Below the pieces are notes generated by a model, which did not search any database, was not told the origin of the DNA, and saw only the letters and a program-made list of their open reading frames with translations. Positions 39,699 to 48,945 of a stretch of 64,000 nucleotides of DNA are shown piece by piece (the stretch's first letter is position 1; each line of letters begins with the position of its first letter). Location of the stretch: positions 124,001-188,000 of the forward strand of contig NZ_JARUKW010000006.1 of NCBI RefSeq assembly GCF_029688845.1, read 5' to 3'. The translations under genes and the position numbers were made by a program. Origin of the DNA: Natronococcus sp. A-GB1 (GTDB taxonomy: Archaea; Halobacteriota; Halobacteria; Halobacteriales; Natrialbaceae).

Positions 39699-40421
39699 AT
39701 GTCCCCAGAGTTTACCGACGACGACATCGGAAAGACAGTGATCAACGCCGACGGCGAGGAGGTCGGTCTCGTCGCCGACGTCGAACACGGCACCGCACAC
39801 GTAGAGCCGGACCCCGGAATCACGGACACGATCAAGGCGAAACTCGGCTGGGGCGACACCGACGAGAACGCCTACCCGCTCCAGGAGCCCGCGGTCGCCG
39901 AGGTAACCGACGACGAGATTCACCTCGAGCGCGACCTCGAATCCAGCTCCGGGGTGGACACCGGCGCGGCCGGTGCCGGGACGACGGCGGGTGCCGAATC
40001 GACGACCGGCGCCACCGACACGGCGGATCGAGGCGACGACGACCTCATCGGCGACGACGACGACGAATTCGTCGACGACGATGATGACGACCTGATCGGT
40101 GACGACGACGATGACGATCTGATCGGTGATGACGACGATGACGATCTGATCGGTGATGACGACGATGACGATCTGATCGGTGATGACGATGATGACGATC
40201 TGATCGGTGATGACGATGATGACGATCTGATCGGTGATGATGACGACGACCTCATCGGTGACGACGATGACGACGACCTCATCGGTGACGACGATGATGA
40301 CGACCTCGTTGGCGACGATGACGACGACCTCATCGGTGACGACGATGATGACGACCTCGTTGGCGACGATGACGACGACCTCATCGGTGACGACGATGAT
40401 GGCGCCCGCGACACGCGATAG
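39699..40421 (+). CDS. PRC-barrel-like protein with long Asp-rich repeat tail
   Basis: A 240-residue protein. Residues about 1-85 resemble a PRC-barrel (FTDDDIGKTVINADGEEVGL, HVEPDPGITDTIKAKLGWGD, EVTDDEIHLERDL). A Gly/Ala/Thr linker (about 88-112) follows, then about thirteen repeats of D3-6-(L/F)-(I/V)-G (residues 114-235), giving extreme negative charge. No signal peptide is present, so it is cytosolic. The start at 39699 (MSPEFTDDD) is chosen because upstream in-frame residues belong to the IS border. The tail may bind divalent cations or basic proteins; function is unknown. Confidence 0.82.
   Translation: MSPEFTDDDIGKTVINADGEEVGLVADVEHGTAHVEPDPGITDTIKAKLGWGDTDENAYPLQEPAVAEVTDDEIHLERDLESSSGVDTGAAGAGTTAGAESTTGATDTADRGDDDLIGDDDDEFVDDDDDDLIGDDDDDDLIGDDDDDDLIGDDDDDDLIGDDDDDDLIGDDDDDDLIGDDDDDLIGDDDDDDLIGDDDDDDLVGDDDDDLIGDDDDDDLVGDDDDDLIGDDDDGARDTR
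40078..40404 (+). repeat. 24-27-bp tandem repeats encoding DDDLIGDDD
   Basis: Units of the form gacgatctgatcggtgatga occur about twelve times, with GAT/GAC and ATC/GTT variants that fall into blocks (gatctgatcggt in the first half, gacctcatcggt or gacctcgttggc in the second). This suggests successive duplications of different ages. Confidence 0.88.
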
Positions 40422-40549
40422 CGCCGCTGGCCGACTCTTCGCTCGAGCGAAGAGTCGACTTTCCCGATCGCTCGCCGTTCGGAGTATCGATCAGTAGTAG
40501 AGGGGACGTTTCGAACTCGAGAACCGCGTTCCGGGGACGGATGGCCGTC

Positions 40550-40984
40550 TCACGCCTCGAGGCGGTGTCGAACCGTCAACACCGGCACGTCCGAGAGCCG
40601 AACGACTTTCTCCGTAACACTCCCGACCAGGTATCGGTCCAGCCCCGTTCGACCGTGCGTTCCCATCACGATCAGGTCGATGTCGTGGTTCTTCGCGTAG
40701 GAGAGAATACCGTCGTGGGGACGGCCGTGGACGACCGCGCCGACGATCCGTTCGTGGCCCTGATCGCGGAGTCGCTCGACGAGGCTATCGACGGTTGCCG
40801 ACCCGGTTTGCTCGGCCTGCTCGAGCGCGGGTCCCGTCTCGACGTCCGCGGAGACCCTCGTCGTGTCGACAACGGTGAGGACGTGGAGTTCCGCCTCGTA
40901 CCGTTCGGCGATGTCGAGTGTGGCCTCGAGCGCCCGCTCCGGGGGTTCGCCGACGTCGGTCGGGAACAGCACGCGCTCGTACAC
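40550..40984 (-). CDS. Universal stress protein (UspA family)
   Basis: A 144-residue Usp domain starting at GTG (VYERVLFPTDVGEPPERALE), with the ATP-binding motif GTHGRTGLDRYLVGSVTEKV. A longer in-frame start at 41035 would add 17 residues (MMTTNTPLLVLGIEPEF) ahead of the first family strand; the shorter form is preferred because it matches the other Usp protein at 58688. The signal it answers is unknown. Confidence 0.85.
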   Translation of the reverse strand: MYERVLFPTDVGEPPERALEATLDIAERYEAELHVLTVVDTTRVSADVETGPALEQAEQTGSATVDSLVERLRDQGHERIVGAVVHGRPHDGILSYAKNHDIDLIVMGTHGRTGLDRYLVGSVTEKVVRLSDVPVLTVRHRLEA

Positions 40985-41097
40985 GAACTCGGGTTCGATC
41001 CCGAGGACCAAAAGTGGTGTGTTAGTTGTCATCACTGTACGGTCTCGAAATCGGACGTCGACTCCCGTCGCCGGGTGTCGATCCCCCCGGAGTCCGA

Positions 41098-41934
41098 TCA
41101 GGTGCCGTCGGGATCCCCGTGGGTGACGCCGTCGCGCTCGTCCGCGCTGCGGCGGCGCAACGCGGCTCGGGCGTTCGACGCCTGATAGCCAAAAAAGACG
41201 TTTTCTCCGTAGGCCTCGGCGACCTCCGTCGCGTGGATCAGATTGTCGACGTCGACGTCGACGGCGTATAACTCGATGCTAAACGGCGTCTCGAGCGCGC
41301 TCTTGAACCCCTTCGCGATCGTCTCGAGCCAGTAGGTCGTCCCGTAGGCCGTATCGTACAGGGGCACGACGAACTCATCGACGTACTCCTCGAGGGCCTC
41401 GAGGTCGATCCCGGCGCGCTCGTAGAGGTGGCCGGGGTAGGGATCCGGATACAGCGTCATGTAGACCCGACCGGGGATGTACTCGACGGCTTCCGCGACG
41501 AACTCGGTGATGACGCTGGCGCGCCACTCGAGACGGTCGTCGTACTCGCTCTCCTGAAAGTTCTGTTCGCAAACGCCACAGCGACAGTACTCCTCACGGG
41601 GGAAGCCGATGTCATCTAACCGTACGTCCTCGTTGGCCGCGGCGCAGTCGTCGATGATCTCGAGCAACCCCTCGCGATAGTCCTCGCGGGAGGGACAGAC
41701 GTACGCCCAGTCGAAGTACTTCCGATCACGCGTGGCGGGCCGACCCAGGTCGTCGACGGGGACGAGCGACGGATCGGCGTCGGCGGCGGCGTTGTCGCCG
41801 AAACACGAGACCATGTTCACCGCGTCTTCGATCGGTTCGGCGGACCTCCCGGTGACGTCTTTGACCTCGTAGAAGCCGCGGTCGAACTCCGGCCACCGTA
41901 CCTCCTCCTCGTTTCGGGTGACGACGCCGTGCAT
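41098..41934 (-). CDS. Putative TIM-barrel (glycosidase-like) protein with Cys cluster
   Basis: A 278-residue protein not assigned to a named family. It has a catalytic-looking strand end LDDIGFPREEYCRCGVCEQNF, a segment YVCPSREDYREGLLEIIDDC resembling a glycoside-hydrolase barrel, and GRVYMTLYPDPYPGHLYERA and EYVDEFVVPLYDTAYGTTYW that could be further barrel strands. The Cys trio CRCxxC may bind metal. No signal peptide is visible. Similar arrangements occur in hypothetical glycosidase-like families; the function is inferred weakly. Confidence 0.65.
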   Translation of the reverse strand: MHGVVTRNEEEVRWPEFDRGFYEVKDVTGRSAEPIEDAVNMVSCFGDNAAADADPSLVPVDDLGRPATRDRKYFDWAYVCPSREDYREGLLEIIDDCAAANEDVRLDDIGFPREEYCRCGVCEQNFQESEYDDRLEWRASVITEFVAEAVEYIPGRVYMTLYPDPYPGHLYERAGIDLEALEEYVDEFVVPLYDTAYGTTYWLETIAKGFKSALETPFSIELYAVDVDVDNLIHATEVAEAYGENVFFGYQASNARAALRRRSADERDGVTHGDPDGT

Positions 41935-41977
41935 ACGAACGGTGTACGGCTACGGGGCCGTAAGCCGTTCGGATCGA

Positions 41978-42088
41978 CTACCGCTCCGGTTCGTACTCGT
42001 ACTCGACGTCCGAGGAGCCGCCGAAGGCGACCTTCCAGACGAGCGCGGCGACGAACGTGGCGATCAGGATGGTGCGTACGCGGGACAT
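41978..42088 (-). CDS. 36-residue single-helix membrane protein
   Basis: MSRVRTILIATFVAALVWKV is followed by AFGGSSDVEYEYEPER. It has one N-terminal transmembrane helix and an acidic tail, with a positive N-terminus that would stay inside. The length is near the detection limit, but composition and the clean ATG (42086-42088) and TAG support it. Neighbouring genes do not suggest a partner. Confidence 0.6.
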   Translation of the reverse strand: MSRVRTILIATFVAALVWKVAFGGSSDVEYEYEPER

Positions 42089-42241
42089 AGTCACCCGAAG
42101 GGTCGAACGGCGCTCACTTATCGATTTCGGGCGTCCGGCTCGTGATCGATCAACCGTCTCGGCCGGCCTGCTATCAGTCGGTACCGACGCACCCGGGAGC
42201 CGTTCGTCGGGTGCGCCGGTAACCGGTTACAGCGGACCGTC

Positions 42242-42721
42242 TCAGTGTTCGATCAGGGACGCGATCCCCTCGCGGACGATCGTTCCGCAGTACGAACACC
42301 GGACGCCGTCGTCGACGACCTCGAACCGCGAGTCGACGGGCTCGTCGCCGGTCGAGATACAGCCGTCGTTCGGACAGGAGAGGACGCCCACGACGACCTC
42401 GGGGCGCTCGACCCGATGTTTCTCGACGACGTCGTACTCCCGGACGATGTTGATCGTCGCGTCGGGCGCGATCAGCGAGAGCACGTCTACCTCGTCCTGG
42501 CTCAGCTCCCGCCCCTCGACCTTAACGATGTCCTTGCGCGCGAGCCGATCGGAGGGGACGTTCATCCCGACCGAGATCTCCTCGCCCTGGCTGCCGTCGA
42601 TGCCGAGGATCGCGAGGACGTTCAGCGCCTGTCCCCCGTTGATGTGGTCGATGACGGTTCCGTTGTGAATCTTGCTGACTCGCAGTTCGTGCTCGCTGCG
42701 GTCGTCGCCCTCGTCACTCAT
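42242..42721 (-). CDS. pyrI: Aspartate carbamoyltransferase regulatory subunit
   Basis: Binds nucleotide effectors and, through its zinc domain, the catalytic PyrB trimer. The 159-residue protein has [20 protein letters not shown] and the zinc ligands CPNDGC and CSYC. The ATG at 42721 overlaps the end of pyrB by eight bases, so translation is coupled. An in-frame ATG three codons earlier is possible. The first step of pyrimidine synthesis is therefore allosterically controlled here as in enteric bacteria. Confidence 0.95.
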   Translation of the reverse strand: MSDEGDDRSEHELRVSKIHNGTVIDHINGGQALNVLAILGIDGSQGEEISVGMNVPSDRLARKDIVKVEGRELSQDEVDVLSLIAPDATINIVREYDVVEKHRVERPEVVVGVLSCPNDGCISTGDEPVDSRFEVVDDGVRCSYCGTIVREGIASLIEH

Positions 42722-43652
42722 CGCTGCCACCTCCGTCCTCGCTCAACAGGAGATCGAGCAGCGCCATCCGAACCGGGACCCCGTTGTGGGCCTGCTCGAA
42801 GTAGGCCGCGTACTCCGTGTCGTCGACCTCGGGCGCGATCTCGTCGACCCGCGGCAGCGGGTGCATCACCGTCAGGTCGTCGCTCGCGGCCTCGAGCGTC
42901 TCCCTGTCGATCTGATACTCGCCCGCAACCTTCCGGTACTCCGATTCGTCGGGGAACCGCTCGCGTTGGATCCGGGTCACGTAGAGGACGTCCAGATCGC
43001 CGAGCACCGCCTCGAGGCGCTGGTGTTCGCGGATTCCCGTCCGACCGCCCTGTTGCTGGTGGAGGTCGTAGACGACCTCTCGGGGGAGCTGCAGGCTCTC
43101 CGGACTGATAAAGTGCTGGCGGGTGTCGAAGTTCGACAGCGCGTAGGCAAGCGAGTGGACGGTTCGACCGTACTTCAGATCCCCCATAATCCCGATCGTG
43201 AGGTCGTCGAGCCCGGCGTTCTCCCGAATCGTGTACAGATCGAGCAGGGTCTGTGTCGGGTGCTGTCCGGCCCCGTCGCCGGCGTTCAGCAGCGGAACGT
43301 CGACGAACTCGCTGGCCATCGTCGCGGCGCCCTCCTTGGGGTGGCGCAGGACGAGCGCGTCTGTGTAGCCTTCGATCACCCGAACGGTGTCGGCGAGGGT
43401 TTCGCCCTTCGTGACGCTCGAGGACTCGACCGAACCCATGTCGACGACGTCCCCGCCCAGACGTTTCATCGCCGTCTCGAAGCTCAGCTTCGTTCGCGTG
43501 CTCGGCTCGAAAAAGAGCAGGCCGAGCAACGCCCCGGCGTGGCGATCTGCGACGGCCGACGGATCGGCGGCGATCTCGGCCGCTCGGTCGAGAACGGTCT
43601 CGACGTCCGCCCGCGAGAGGTGTTTGCTCGTGATCACGTGGTCGTGGCGCAT
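42714..43652 (-). CDS. pyrB: Aspartate carbamoyltransferase catalytic subunit
   Basis: Joins carbamoyl phosphate and aspartate to carbamoyl aspartate. The 312-residue protein has the carbamoyl-phosphate motif [58 protein letters not shown] (the GxGxxxHPTQ loop) and [16 protein letters not shown]. All substrate-binding residues look intact. It overlaps pyrI to form the pyrBI operon; its start at 43652 lies about 110 bases from the divergent RecA-like gene. Confidence 0.97.
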   Translation of the reverse strand: MRHDHVITSKHLSRADVETVLDRAAEIAADPSAVADRHAGALLGLLFFEPSTRTKLSFETAMKRLGGDVVDMGSVESSSVTKGETLADTVRVIEGYTDALVLRHPKEGAATMASEFVDVPLLNAGDGAGQHPTQTLLDLYTIRENAGLDDLTIGIMGDLKYGRTVHSLAYALSNFDTRQHFISPESLQLPREVVYDLHQQQGGRTGIREHQRLEAVLGDLDVLYVTRIQRERFPDESEYRKVAGEYQIDRETLEAASDDLTVMHPLPRVDEIAPEVDDTEYAAYFEQAHNGVPVRMALLDLLLSEDGGGSDE

Positions 43653-43760
43653 CTCGTTGGATACGGGGCCTGCAACCCCCTTGAATCTCCCTGTTCGCCG
43701 AAGGTGGGTTCGTCAGCGGATAAAGAGTTATGCCGTGGCTGTGACAACGTCGCCGATCGT

Positions 43761-44381
43761 ATGGTCGATCGGCTTCGGACCGGAATCGACGCGCTGGATC
43801 GCAGACTCGAGGGCGGCCTTCCGAGGGGAGCGCTCGTCGCCTACACCGCCGAGCCGGCCAGCCAGTCCGAACGCCTGCTGTACGAACTGATGGCCGCGTG
43901 CGAGACACGGTACCTCTCCACCGAACGGTCGATCCGGGCCGTCCGGTCGTCGCTCGAGGCCGCCCCCGCAACGGTCTCCGAGACGCAGGTCGAGCGGCTC
44001 TCGGCCAAACGACTCGAGGACGCGACCCGAACCGTCGCCGACCTGTCCGAGGAGCGGCTCCTGATCGTCGACACGGCCGATCGTCTCGAGCGATCCGATC
44101 CGGACGACTACGTCGCCTTCCTGAACGAACTGAAGGAGACGCTGCTCGAGATTGACGGGGTCGCGGTTCTGCACTGCTTGCGCGGCACGGAACCCAGCAA
44201 TCGAATCCGAACCCTCCACGCTGCCGACGCGGTCTTCGAGCTCCATACCGACCGCGTAGGGGGTCGTCTCGAGACCACTCTCGCGATACCGAAGTTTCGC
44301 TACGACGGCCAGCCCGTCGAGGCGATCACGCTCGAGTTGACCGACGGAGTCGCAATCGACACCAGCCGGGACATCGCCTGA
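43761..44381 (+). CDS. RecA/KaiC-like protein with degenerate P-loop
   Basis: A 206-residue protein starting MVDRLRTGIDALDRRLEGGL, the RadA/KaiC-type lead-in (G-D-x-L-L-x-G-G-x-P). Where the Walker A GxxGxGKT should be, it has AYTAEPASQSERLLYELMAA, so nucleotide binding is doubtful. A Walker B-like strand EERLLIVDTADRLE is retained. Related haloarchaeal proteins are annotated as RAD55-like ATPases. It may be a non-catalytic scaffold or regulator. A longer in-frame extension upstream overlaps pyrB antisense and is rejected. Confidence 0.75.
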   Translation: MVDRLRTGIDALDRRLEGGLPRGALVAYTAEPASQSERLLYELMAACETRYLSTERSIRAVRSSLEAAPATVSETQVERLSAKRLEDATRTVADLSEERLLIVDTADRLERSDPDDYVAFLNELKETLLEIDGVAVLHCLRGTEPSNRIRTLHAADAVFELHTDRVGGRLETTLAIPKFRYDGQPVEAITLELTDGVAIDTSRDIA

Positions 44382-44585
44382 TCACCGTCGACGCCCACTC
44401 GCTCGCTCTCGAACCGGGGCCGTCACCGCTCTCGGTCGCGGCTCGCGGTCCTCGCCGAAAAACAGCGCGATCGGTGCGAGGCCGGACCAGTCGGTCCGGG
44501 AAACGGTCACGCGTGTACGGTTGTTCAACGAACGAACGTACCTGGAAACGTGGATTTATGACCCCTCTCGTACAGGCACGGTAAC

Positions 44586-45686
44586 ATGGACCGAAGGGTG
44601 GTGACTCGACGCGCCACACTCGCGGCGATCGGGGGAACTGCGATCGGACTGACAGCCGGCTGTCTCGGCGGAACCGACGACGAGGACGTCCTCGGGGACC
44701 CGGAGTATGTGGAGGGACGTTCGGACCCCGGCGGGGTATCGATGGAGGACCTACCCGACCTGAGCGGCGAGCTGACGGTGTACTCCGGCCGGAGCGAGCC
44801 CAGAATCGGCGAACTGATGGAGTACATCGAGTCGGAGTACGACGACTTCTCGCTCGAGGTGCGCTACGACGATACCGCCGACCTCGTCGGTGCGATCGAG
44901 GCCGAGGCCGAGACGCCGGCGGACGTCTTCTACGGGAGCGAGAGCCAGTCGATGACCGACCTCAAGAACGACGGGTACACGGTCGAACTCTCCGACGACG
45001 TCCTCGATCGCGTCGGCGACGGCTCCCGCGATTCCGACGGTCACTGGATCGGGTTCACGAGGCGGTATCGTGCGATTGCGTACAACACAGAGGCGTACGA
45101 CGCCGACGACCTCCCGGACGATATCTTCGCCTACGCCGAGGACGACCGGTTCGCCGGCGACGTCATGTGGGCTCCCGATCAGGGATCGACCCAGGCGTTC
45201 CTGACGGCGATGATCGTCATCCACGGCGAGGACGAGACCCGGGAGTGGGTCGAGACGCTGACCGAGGGCCAAGACGCCGAGATCTCCCCGGGCGGGGACA
45301 GCGGGCTGGCGCAGGCGGTCACCGACGGCGAGGTTAGCGTCGGGCTGACAAACCACTACACGCTTGCCGACAGCCCCGGCGACGCTTACGACATCACGTT
45401 CACGAGCGGCGACGCCGGCGCGATGTACAACGTCACCGGCGGGGCCGTCATGGCCGACAGCGACGACCAGTCGACCGCGGAGTCGTTCGTCGAACACCTC
45501 GTCTCGGCGGAGGCCCAGGAGTACTTCGCGACGACGACCTGGGAGTATCCGACGATCGACGGCGTCGAGCCGATCGAGGAGGTGCCGGGGACCGACGAGT
45601 TCGAACCCCCGGAGTTCGACCTCAACGAGCTGGCCGACCCCGAACCGGCCCAGGAGATCCTGCGGGACGTGGGCGTGCCGTTCTGA
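44586..45686 (+). CDS. Iron-type ABC transporter substrate-binding lipoprotein
   Basis: A 366-residue extracellular binding protein of the FbpA/thiamine-type cluster. The signal has twin Arg (TRRATLAAIGGTAIG) and lipobox TAGC. The mature part shows LSGELTVYSGRSEPRIGELM, YDDTADLVGAIEAEAETPAD, VFYGSESQSM and FTRRYRAIAYNTEAY, as in ferric-ion binding proteins. Its stop is 15 bases from the fused permease-ATPase gene. Iron is the most likely substrate, but thiamine, phosphonate or spermidine cannot be excluded. Confidence 0.88.
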   Translation: MDRRVVTRRATLAAIGGTAIGLTAGCLGGTDDEDVLGDPEYVEGRSDPGGVSMEDLPDLSGELTVYSGRSEPRIGELMEYIESEYDDFSLEVRYDDTADLVGAIEAEAETPADVFYGSESQSMTDLKNDGYTVELSDDVLDRVGDGSRDSDGHWIGFTRRYRAIAYNTEAYDADDLPDDIFAYAEDDRFAGDVMWAPDQGSTQAFLTAMIVIHGEDETREWVETLTEGQDAEISPGGDSGLAQAVTDGEVSVGLTNHYTLADSPGDAYDITFTSGDAGAMYNVTGGAVMADSDDQSTAESFVEHLVSAEAQEYFATTTWEYPTIDGVEPIEEVPGTDEFEPPEFDLNELADPEPAQEILRDVGVPF

Positions 45687-45701
45687 GCACTGTCGCTTCC
45701 C

Positions 45702-48578
45702 ATGTCCTCGCTTTCCCCCTTCGAGACCGTCGATGACTACCCGGACGAAGAGCACCGACGACACGAGGACGACCCCGACGAGGACGACGACAAGCGGACG
45801 CCGGTCGGGCTCACGCTTCTGGCCGGCGCGGTCGCCGCGACGGTCGTGGTCCCGGTGGTCTGGATCGGCGTCGTCGCCCTGAGCGTCGACCTCGATCGGG
45901 CGGCCTCCATCGTCCTTCGGCGAGGGATGCTCGACGTGTTGCTCAACACGGTCGTCCTGATCGTCGCGGTGACGACGCTGTCGGTGCTGATCGCGGTGCC
46001 GCTCGCCTTTCTCACCGTTCTCACCGACCTGCCGTTCAAGCGGTTCTGGATCGTCGCGCTCTCCCTGCCGCTCGTGGTTCCCAGCTTCGTCTCCGCGTTC
46101 TCGTTCGTCTCCGTCTGGGGACCTCAAGGCCGGCTGCAGTCGGTTCTCGCGCCCTTCGGCGTCGAATCCCTCCCCGAAATATACGGCATGCCGGGGACCG
46201 TGTTCGTCCTCACGCTGTACAACTACCCGTTCGTCTACCTCACGACGATCGCGGGGCTCCGGGCGCTCGACAAGACCTACGTCGACGCCGCCCGGAGCCT
46301 CGAGACCGGGATCCGGGGCGTGTTCGTCCGAATCGTCCTCCCGATGGTGAAACCGGCTATCGCGGCCGGTGCGTTGCTCACCGCCCTCGAGACCGCCGGC
46401 GACTTCGGCGTTCCGGCGATCCTCCGGCTCAGCGTGTTCACCCGGCAGATCTACCTCGAGTACAACGCGCTCGCTCACGACTACGCGGCGATGCTCTCCC
46501 TACATCTCGTGGCCATCACGCTCGTGATCCTCCTCGTCGAGTCCCAGGTCCGCAGCCACGAGCGGATCCACGGCAGCGCCCGCGGGAACTCGGGGCCGTA
46601 CACGATCCGGCTCGGCCGCTGGCGCTGGCCCGCGCTGATCGTCCCCGCCGTGATCGTCGCGCTCGCGATTCTCGTTCCGGTCGGGTTTCTGTTCTCCTGG
46701 CTGGTCACCGGGCCCGACGCCTACGCCGGCAGCTTCGGGTTCGAGCCGGGGTACGCGATCAACTCCGTCTACGTCTCCGCGCTGGCCGCGGCCGTCGCCG
46801 CCTGCCTCGCGCTCCCGGTGGCGTACCTCGCCGCGCGACACCCCGCCCCGCTCTCGGGGACCCTCGAGCGGGCGACCTACGTCGGCTTCGCCGTCCCCGG
46901 GGTCGTCATCGGGCTCAGCCTCGTTTACTTCGCCACCCGCTATCTCCCCTCGGTTTACCAGACGGTGCCGCTCGTGGTCTTCGCCTACGTCGTGCTCTAC
47001 CTGCCACTGGCCGTCGGCTCGACCCGGGCGGCGATCCTCTACGTCAACCCGCAGTTCGTCGAGGCCGCCCGATCGCTTGGCAACACGCCGTTCCAGGCGT
47101 TTCGCCGAATCACGCTCCCGCTCGTGTTTCCCGGGGTGATCGCCGGCGCGGCGCTGGTCTTCCTCCACGGGATGAAGGAGCTGCCCGCAACGCTGTTGCT
47201 CCGGCCGATCGGGTTCGACACGCTCGCGACGTTCATCTGGGCCGCGGAGCGAAACGCCTACTACGGCTACGCCGCCGTGCCGGCGCTGGTGCTCGTCTTC
47301 ATCTCCGGGCTCTCGATCCTCGGTGTGGTCTCCCGGGAGTACCCCGACACGCTGGCGGCCCTCCGCAAGTGGCGCCGGAACCGCGGTGACGCCACGAACG
47401 TCGGGGAAGAACCGTTTTCCGGCCCGGACAGAACGGGTGACCGGGCCGTGATGGACGGCGGGACGACCGTCGACGCCGCGAGAACCGGCTCGAGCGCGGG
47501 CAGTGCGGACGATGAAGACGCCTCCGGGGAACGGGAGGTCGTCCTCGAGCTCGAGGGCGTTCGCAAGCGCTACGACGGCCGCCCCGCGGTCGACGGGATC
47601 TCGCTGTCGGTGCGCCGCGGCGAAATCCTCACCCTCCTCGGGCCGTCGGGCTGCGGGAAGACGACGACCCTGCGGCTGATCGACGGACTCGAGCGCCCCG
47701 GCGGCGGGACGATCCGAATCGACGGGGAGACGGTCGCGGACGAAGAGACCTACCGCCCCGCCGAGGAGCGCGACGTCGGTATCGTCTTCCAGGAGTTCGC
47801 GCTCTTTCCTCACAAGACGATCGCGGAGAACGTCGCCTTCGGACTCGAGGATGCCGGCAACGAGGAGCGGGCCGACACGGTCGCGGAGCTGCTCGAGCTG
47901 GTCGGCCTCTCGGCGTACCGCGACAGCTACCCCGACGAGCTCTCGGGCGGGCAGAAACAGCGGGTCGCGCTGGCCCGGTCGCTCGCGCCCCGCCCCGAGG
48001 TGTTGCTGCTCGACGAGCCGCTGTCGAACCTCGACGCCGGGCTCCGTGCCCGGATGCGAAACAGCGTTCAGCGAATCCTCGAGGAGGTCGACGTCACCGC
48101 GGTCTGGGTCACGCACAACCAGGAGGAGGCGCTCTCGGTCGGCGACCGGACGGCCGTGATGAACGCCGGGCGGATCGAACAGCTCGCGTCACCCCGAGCG
48201 CTGTACATGGAGCCTGACTCGCGGATGGTCGCCGACTTCCTCGGTCGGGGCGACTACCTCTCCGGGCGTCTCGCGGACGGGGTCGTCGAGACACCCCTCG
48301 GCGCGTTCGACGCCGACCGCATCTCCCTGCCCGAGACCGAACGGGCACTCGAGGTCCTCGTCCGCCCCGACGACGTCGCGATAACGCCGTCGTCGACCGG
48401 CGACGGACGGGTCGTCGGCCGCCAGTTCAACGGGGAGACGGTCCGCTACCGGATCGAGCTCGAGGGCGGCGAACGGGTCTCGAGTCGCCAGTCTCACGAC
48501 GACTGGTACGACGTGGGAACGTCGGTCGACGTCTCGGTGACGGCGACTCACGCGCTGCCGGCGTTCCCCCGGGAGTAG
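45702..48578 (+). CDS. Fused ABC permease and ATPase (iron-type importer)
   Basis: A 958-residue polypeptide that joins two usually separate proteins. Residues about 35-555 are a double BPD-permease (about twelve helices) with two EAA-type loops (YVDAARSLETGIRGVFVRIV and FVEAARSLGNTPFQAFRRIT). Residues 556-614 are a charged linker. Residues about 615-958 are a PotA/FbpC-type ATPase with Walker A LLGPSGCGKTTTLR (near 646), signature ELSGGQKQRVALARSLA (near 746), Walker B LLLDEPLSNLDA and a TOBE-like end. No stop or frameshift separates the halves; an internal ATG at 47452 (residue 584) could yield a free ATPase. Confidence 0.92.
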   Translation: MSSLSPFETVDDYPDEEHRRHEDDPDEDDDKRTPVGLTLLAGAVAATVVVPVVWIGVVALSVDLDRAASIVLRRGMLDVLLNTVVLIVAVTTLSVLIAVPLAFLTVLTDLPFKRFWIVALSLPLVVPSFVSAFSFVSVWGPQGRLQSVLAPFGVESLPEIYGMPGTVFVLTLYNYPFVYLTTIAGLRALDKTYVDAARSLETGIRGVFVRIVLPMVKPAIAAGALLTALETAGDFGVPAILRLSVFTRQIYLEYNALAHDYAAMLSLHLVAITLVILLVESQVRSHERIHGSARGNSGPYTIRLGRWRWPALIVPAVIVALAILVPVGFLFSWLVTGPDAYAGSFGFEPGYAINSVYVSALAAAVAACLALPVAYLAARHPAPLSGTLERATYVGFAVPGVVIGLSLVYFATRYLPSVYQTVPLVVFAYVVLYLPLAVGSTRAAILYVNPQFVEAARSLGNTPFQAFRRITLPLVFPGVIAGAALVFLHGMKELPATLLLRPIGFDTLATFIWAAERNAYYGYAAVPALVLVFISGLSILGVVSREYPDTLAALRKWRRNRGDATNVGEEPFSGPDRTGDRAVMDGGTTVDAARTGSSAGSADDEDASGEREVVLELEGVRKRYDGRPAVDGISLSVRRGEILTLLGPSGCGKTTTLRLIDGLERPGGGTIRIDGETVADEETYRPAEERDVGIVFQEFALFPHKTIAENVAFGLEDAGNEERADTVAELLELVGLSAYRDSYPDELSGGQKQRVALARSLAPRPEVLLLDEPLSNLDAGLRARMRNSVQRILEEVDVTAVWVTHNQEEALSVGDRTAVMNAGRIEQLASPRALYMEPDSRMVADFLGRGDYLSGRLADGVVETPLGAFDADRISLPETERALEVLVRPDDVAITPSSTGDGRVVGRQFNGETVRYRIELEGGERVSSRQSHDDWYDVGTSVDVSVTATHALPAFPRE

Positions 48579-48723
48579 CCGTAGTACCAGACCATTCGAT
48601 CGAAGAACCGGCGATCGTATCAGTAGTTAGTAATGCGGCTTGTTTATCCGTCTGGTTTGTGAGTCTGAACCGGTCGAAGTATTACGTCAATGCCCCCTCT
48701 TTCAGCAAGTGAACTACCCCTGC

Positions 48724-48945
48724 CTACTCACTCACGGCTTTCGCCGTTCGTTCCTTGAGGCAGGGGCAGGGGCTTCCTGTTTCAACGACGCGACTTGCAG
48801 ACACGGTAAGTGTATCCACAGCGGTCGCAGTCTCCGCAGGCGTGTCTTCGGAGTGAACCACTCCTAGCCGATTCCAACCACGTTTTTCGACGTTGAACGC
48901 AGCGTTCCAGTCACGGTCTATTTCGAATCCACACGATGGACACGA
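48724..48945 (-). pseudogene. 3' remnant of another TnpB/OrfB gene
   Basis: Reading the minus strand to the TAG at 48724-48726 gives FLKNSCPSCGFEIDRDWNAA, then FNVEKRGWNRLGVVHSEDTP and an ending KERTAKAVSE. This is the C-terminal zinc knuckle, RuvC-III DxNAA motif and tail of a common haloarchaeal OrfB family. The rest of the gene is missing; upstream sequence (to about 49160) is open but unlike the family. So only about 70 codons of a decayed insertion sequence remain. The surrounding 48579-49177 holds no intact gene. Confidence 0.75.

Noticed and set aside
42672-43760. N-terminal extension of the RecA-like gene
   Set aside because: It would run antisense through pyrB, a certain gene, and shows no family similarity; the ATG at 43761 gives a proper start.
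44751-46478. A 575-residue frame on the minus strand
   Set aside because: It is antisense to the SBP and permease genes and is composed of Arg/Asp/Gln-rich filler, typical of frame shadows.
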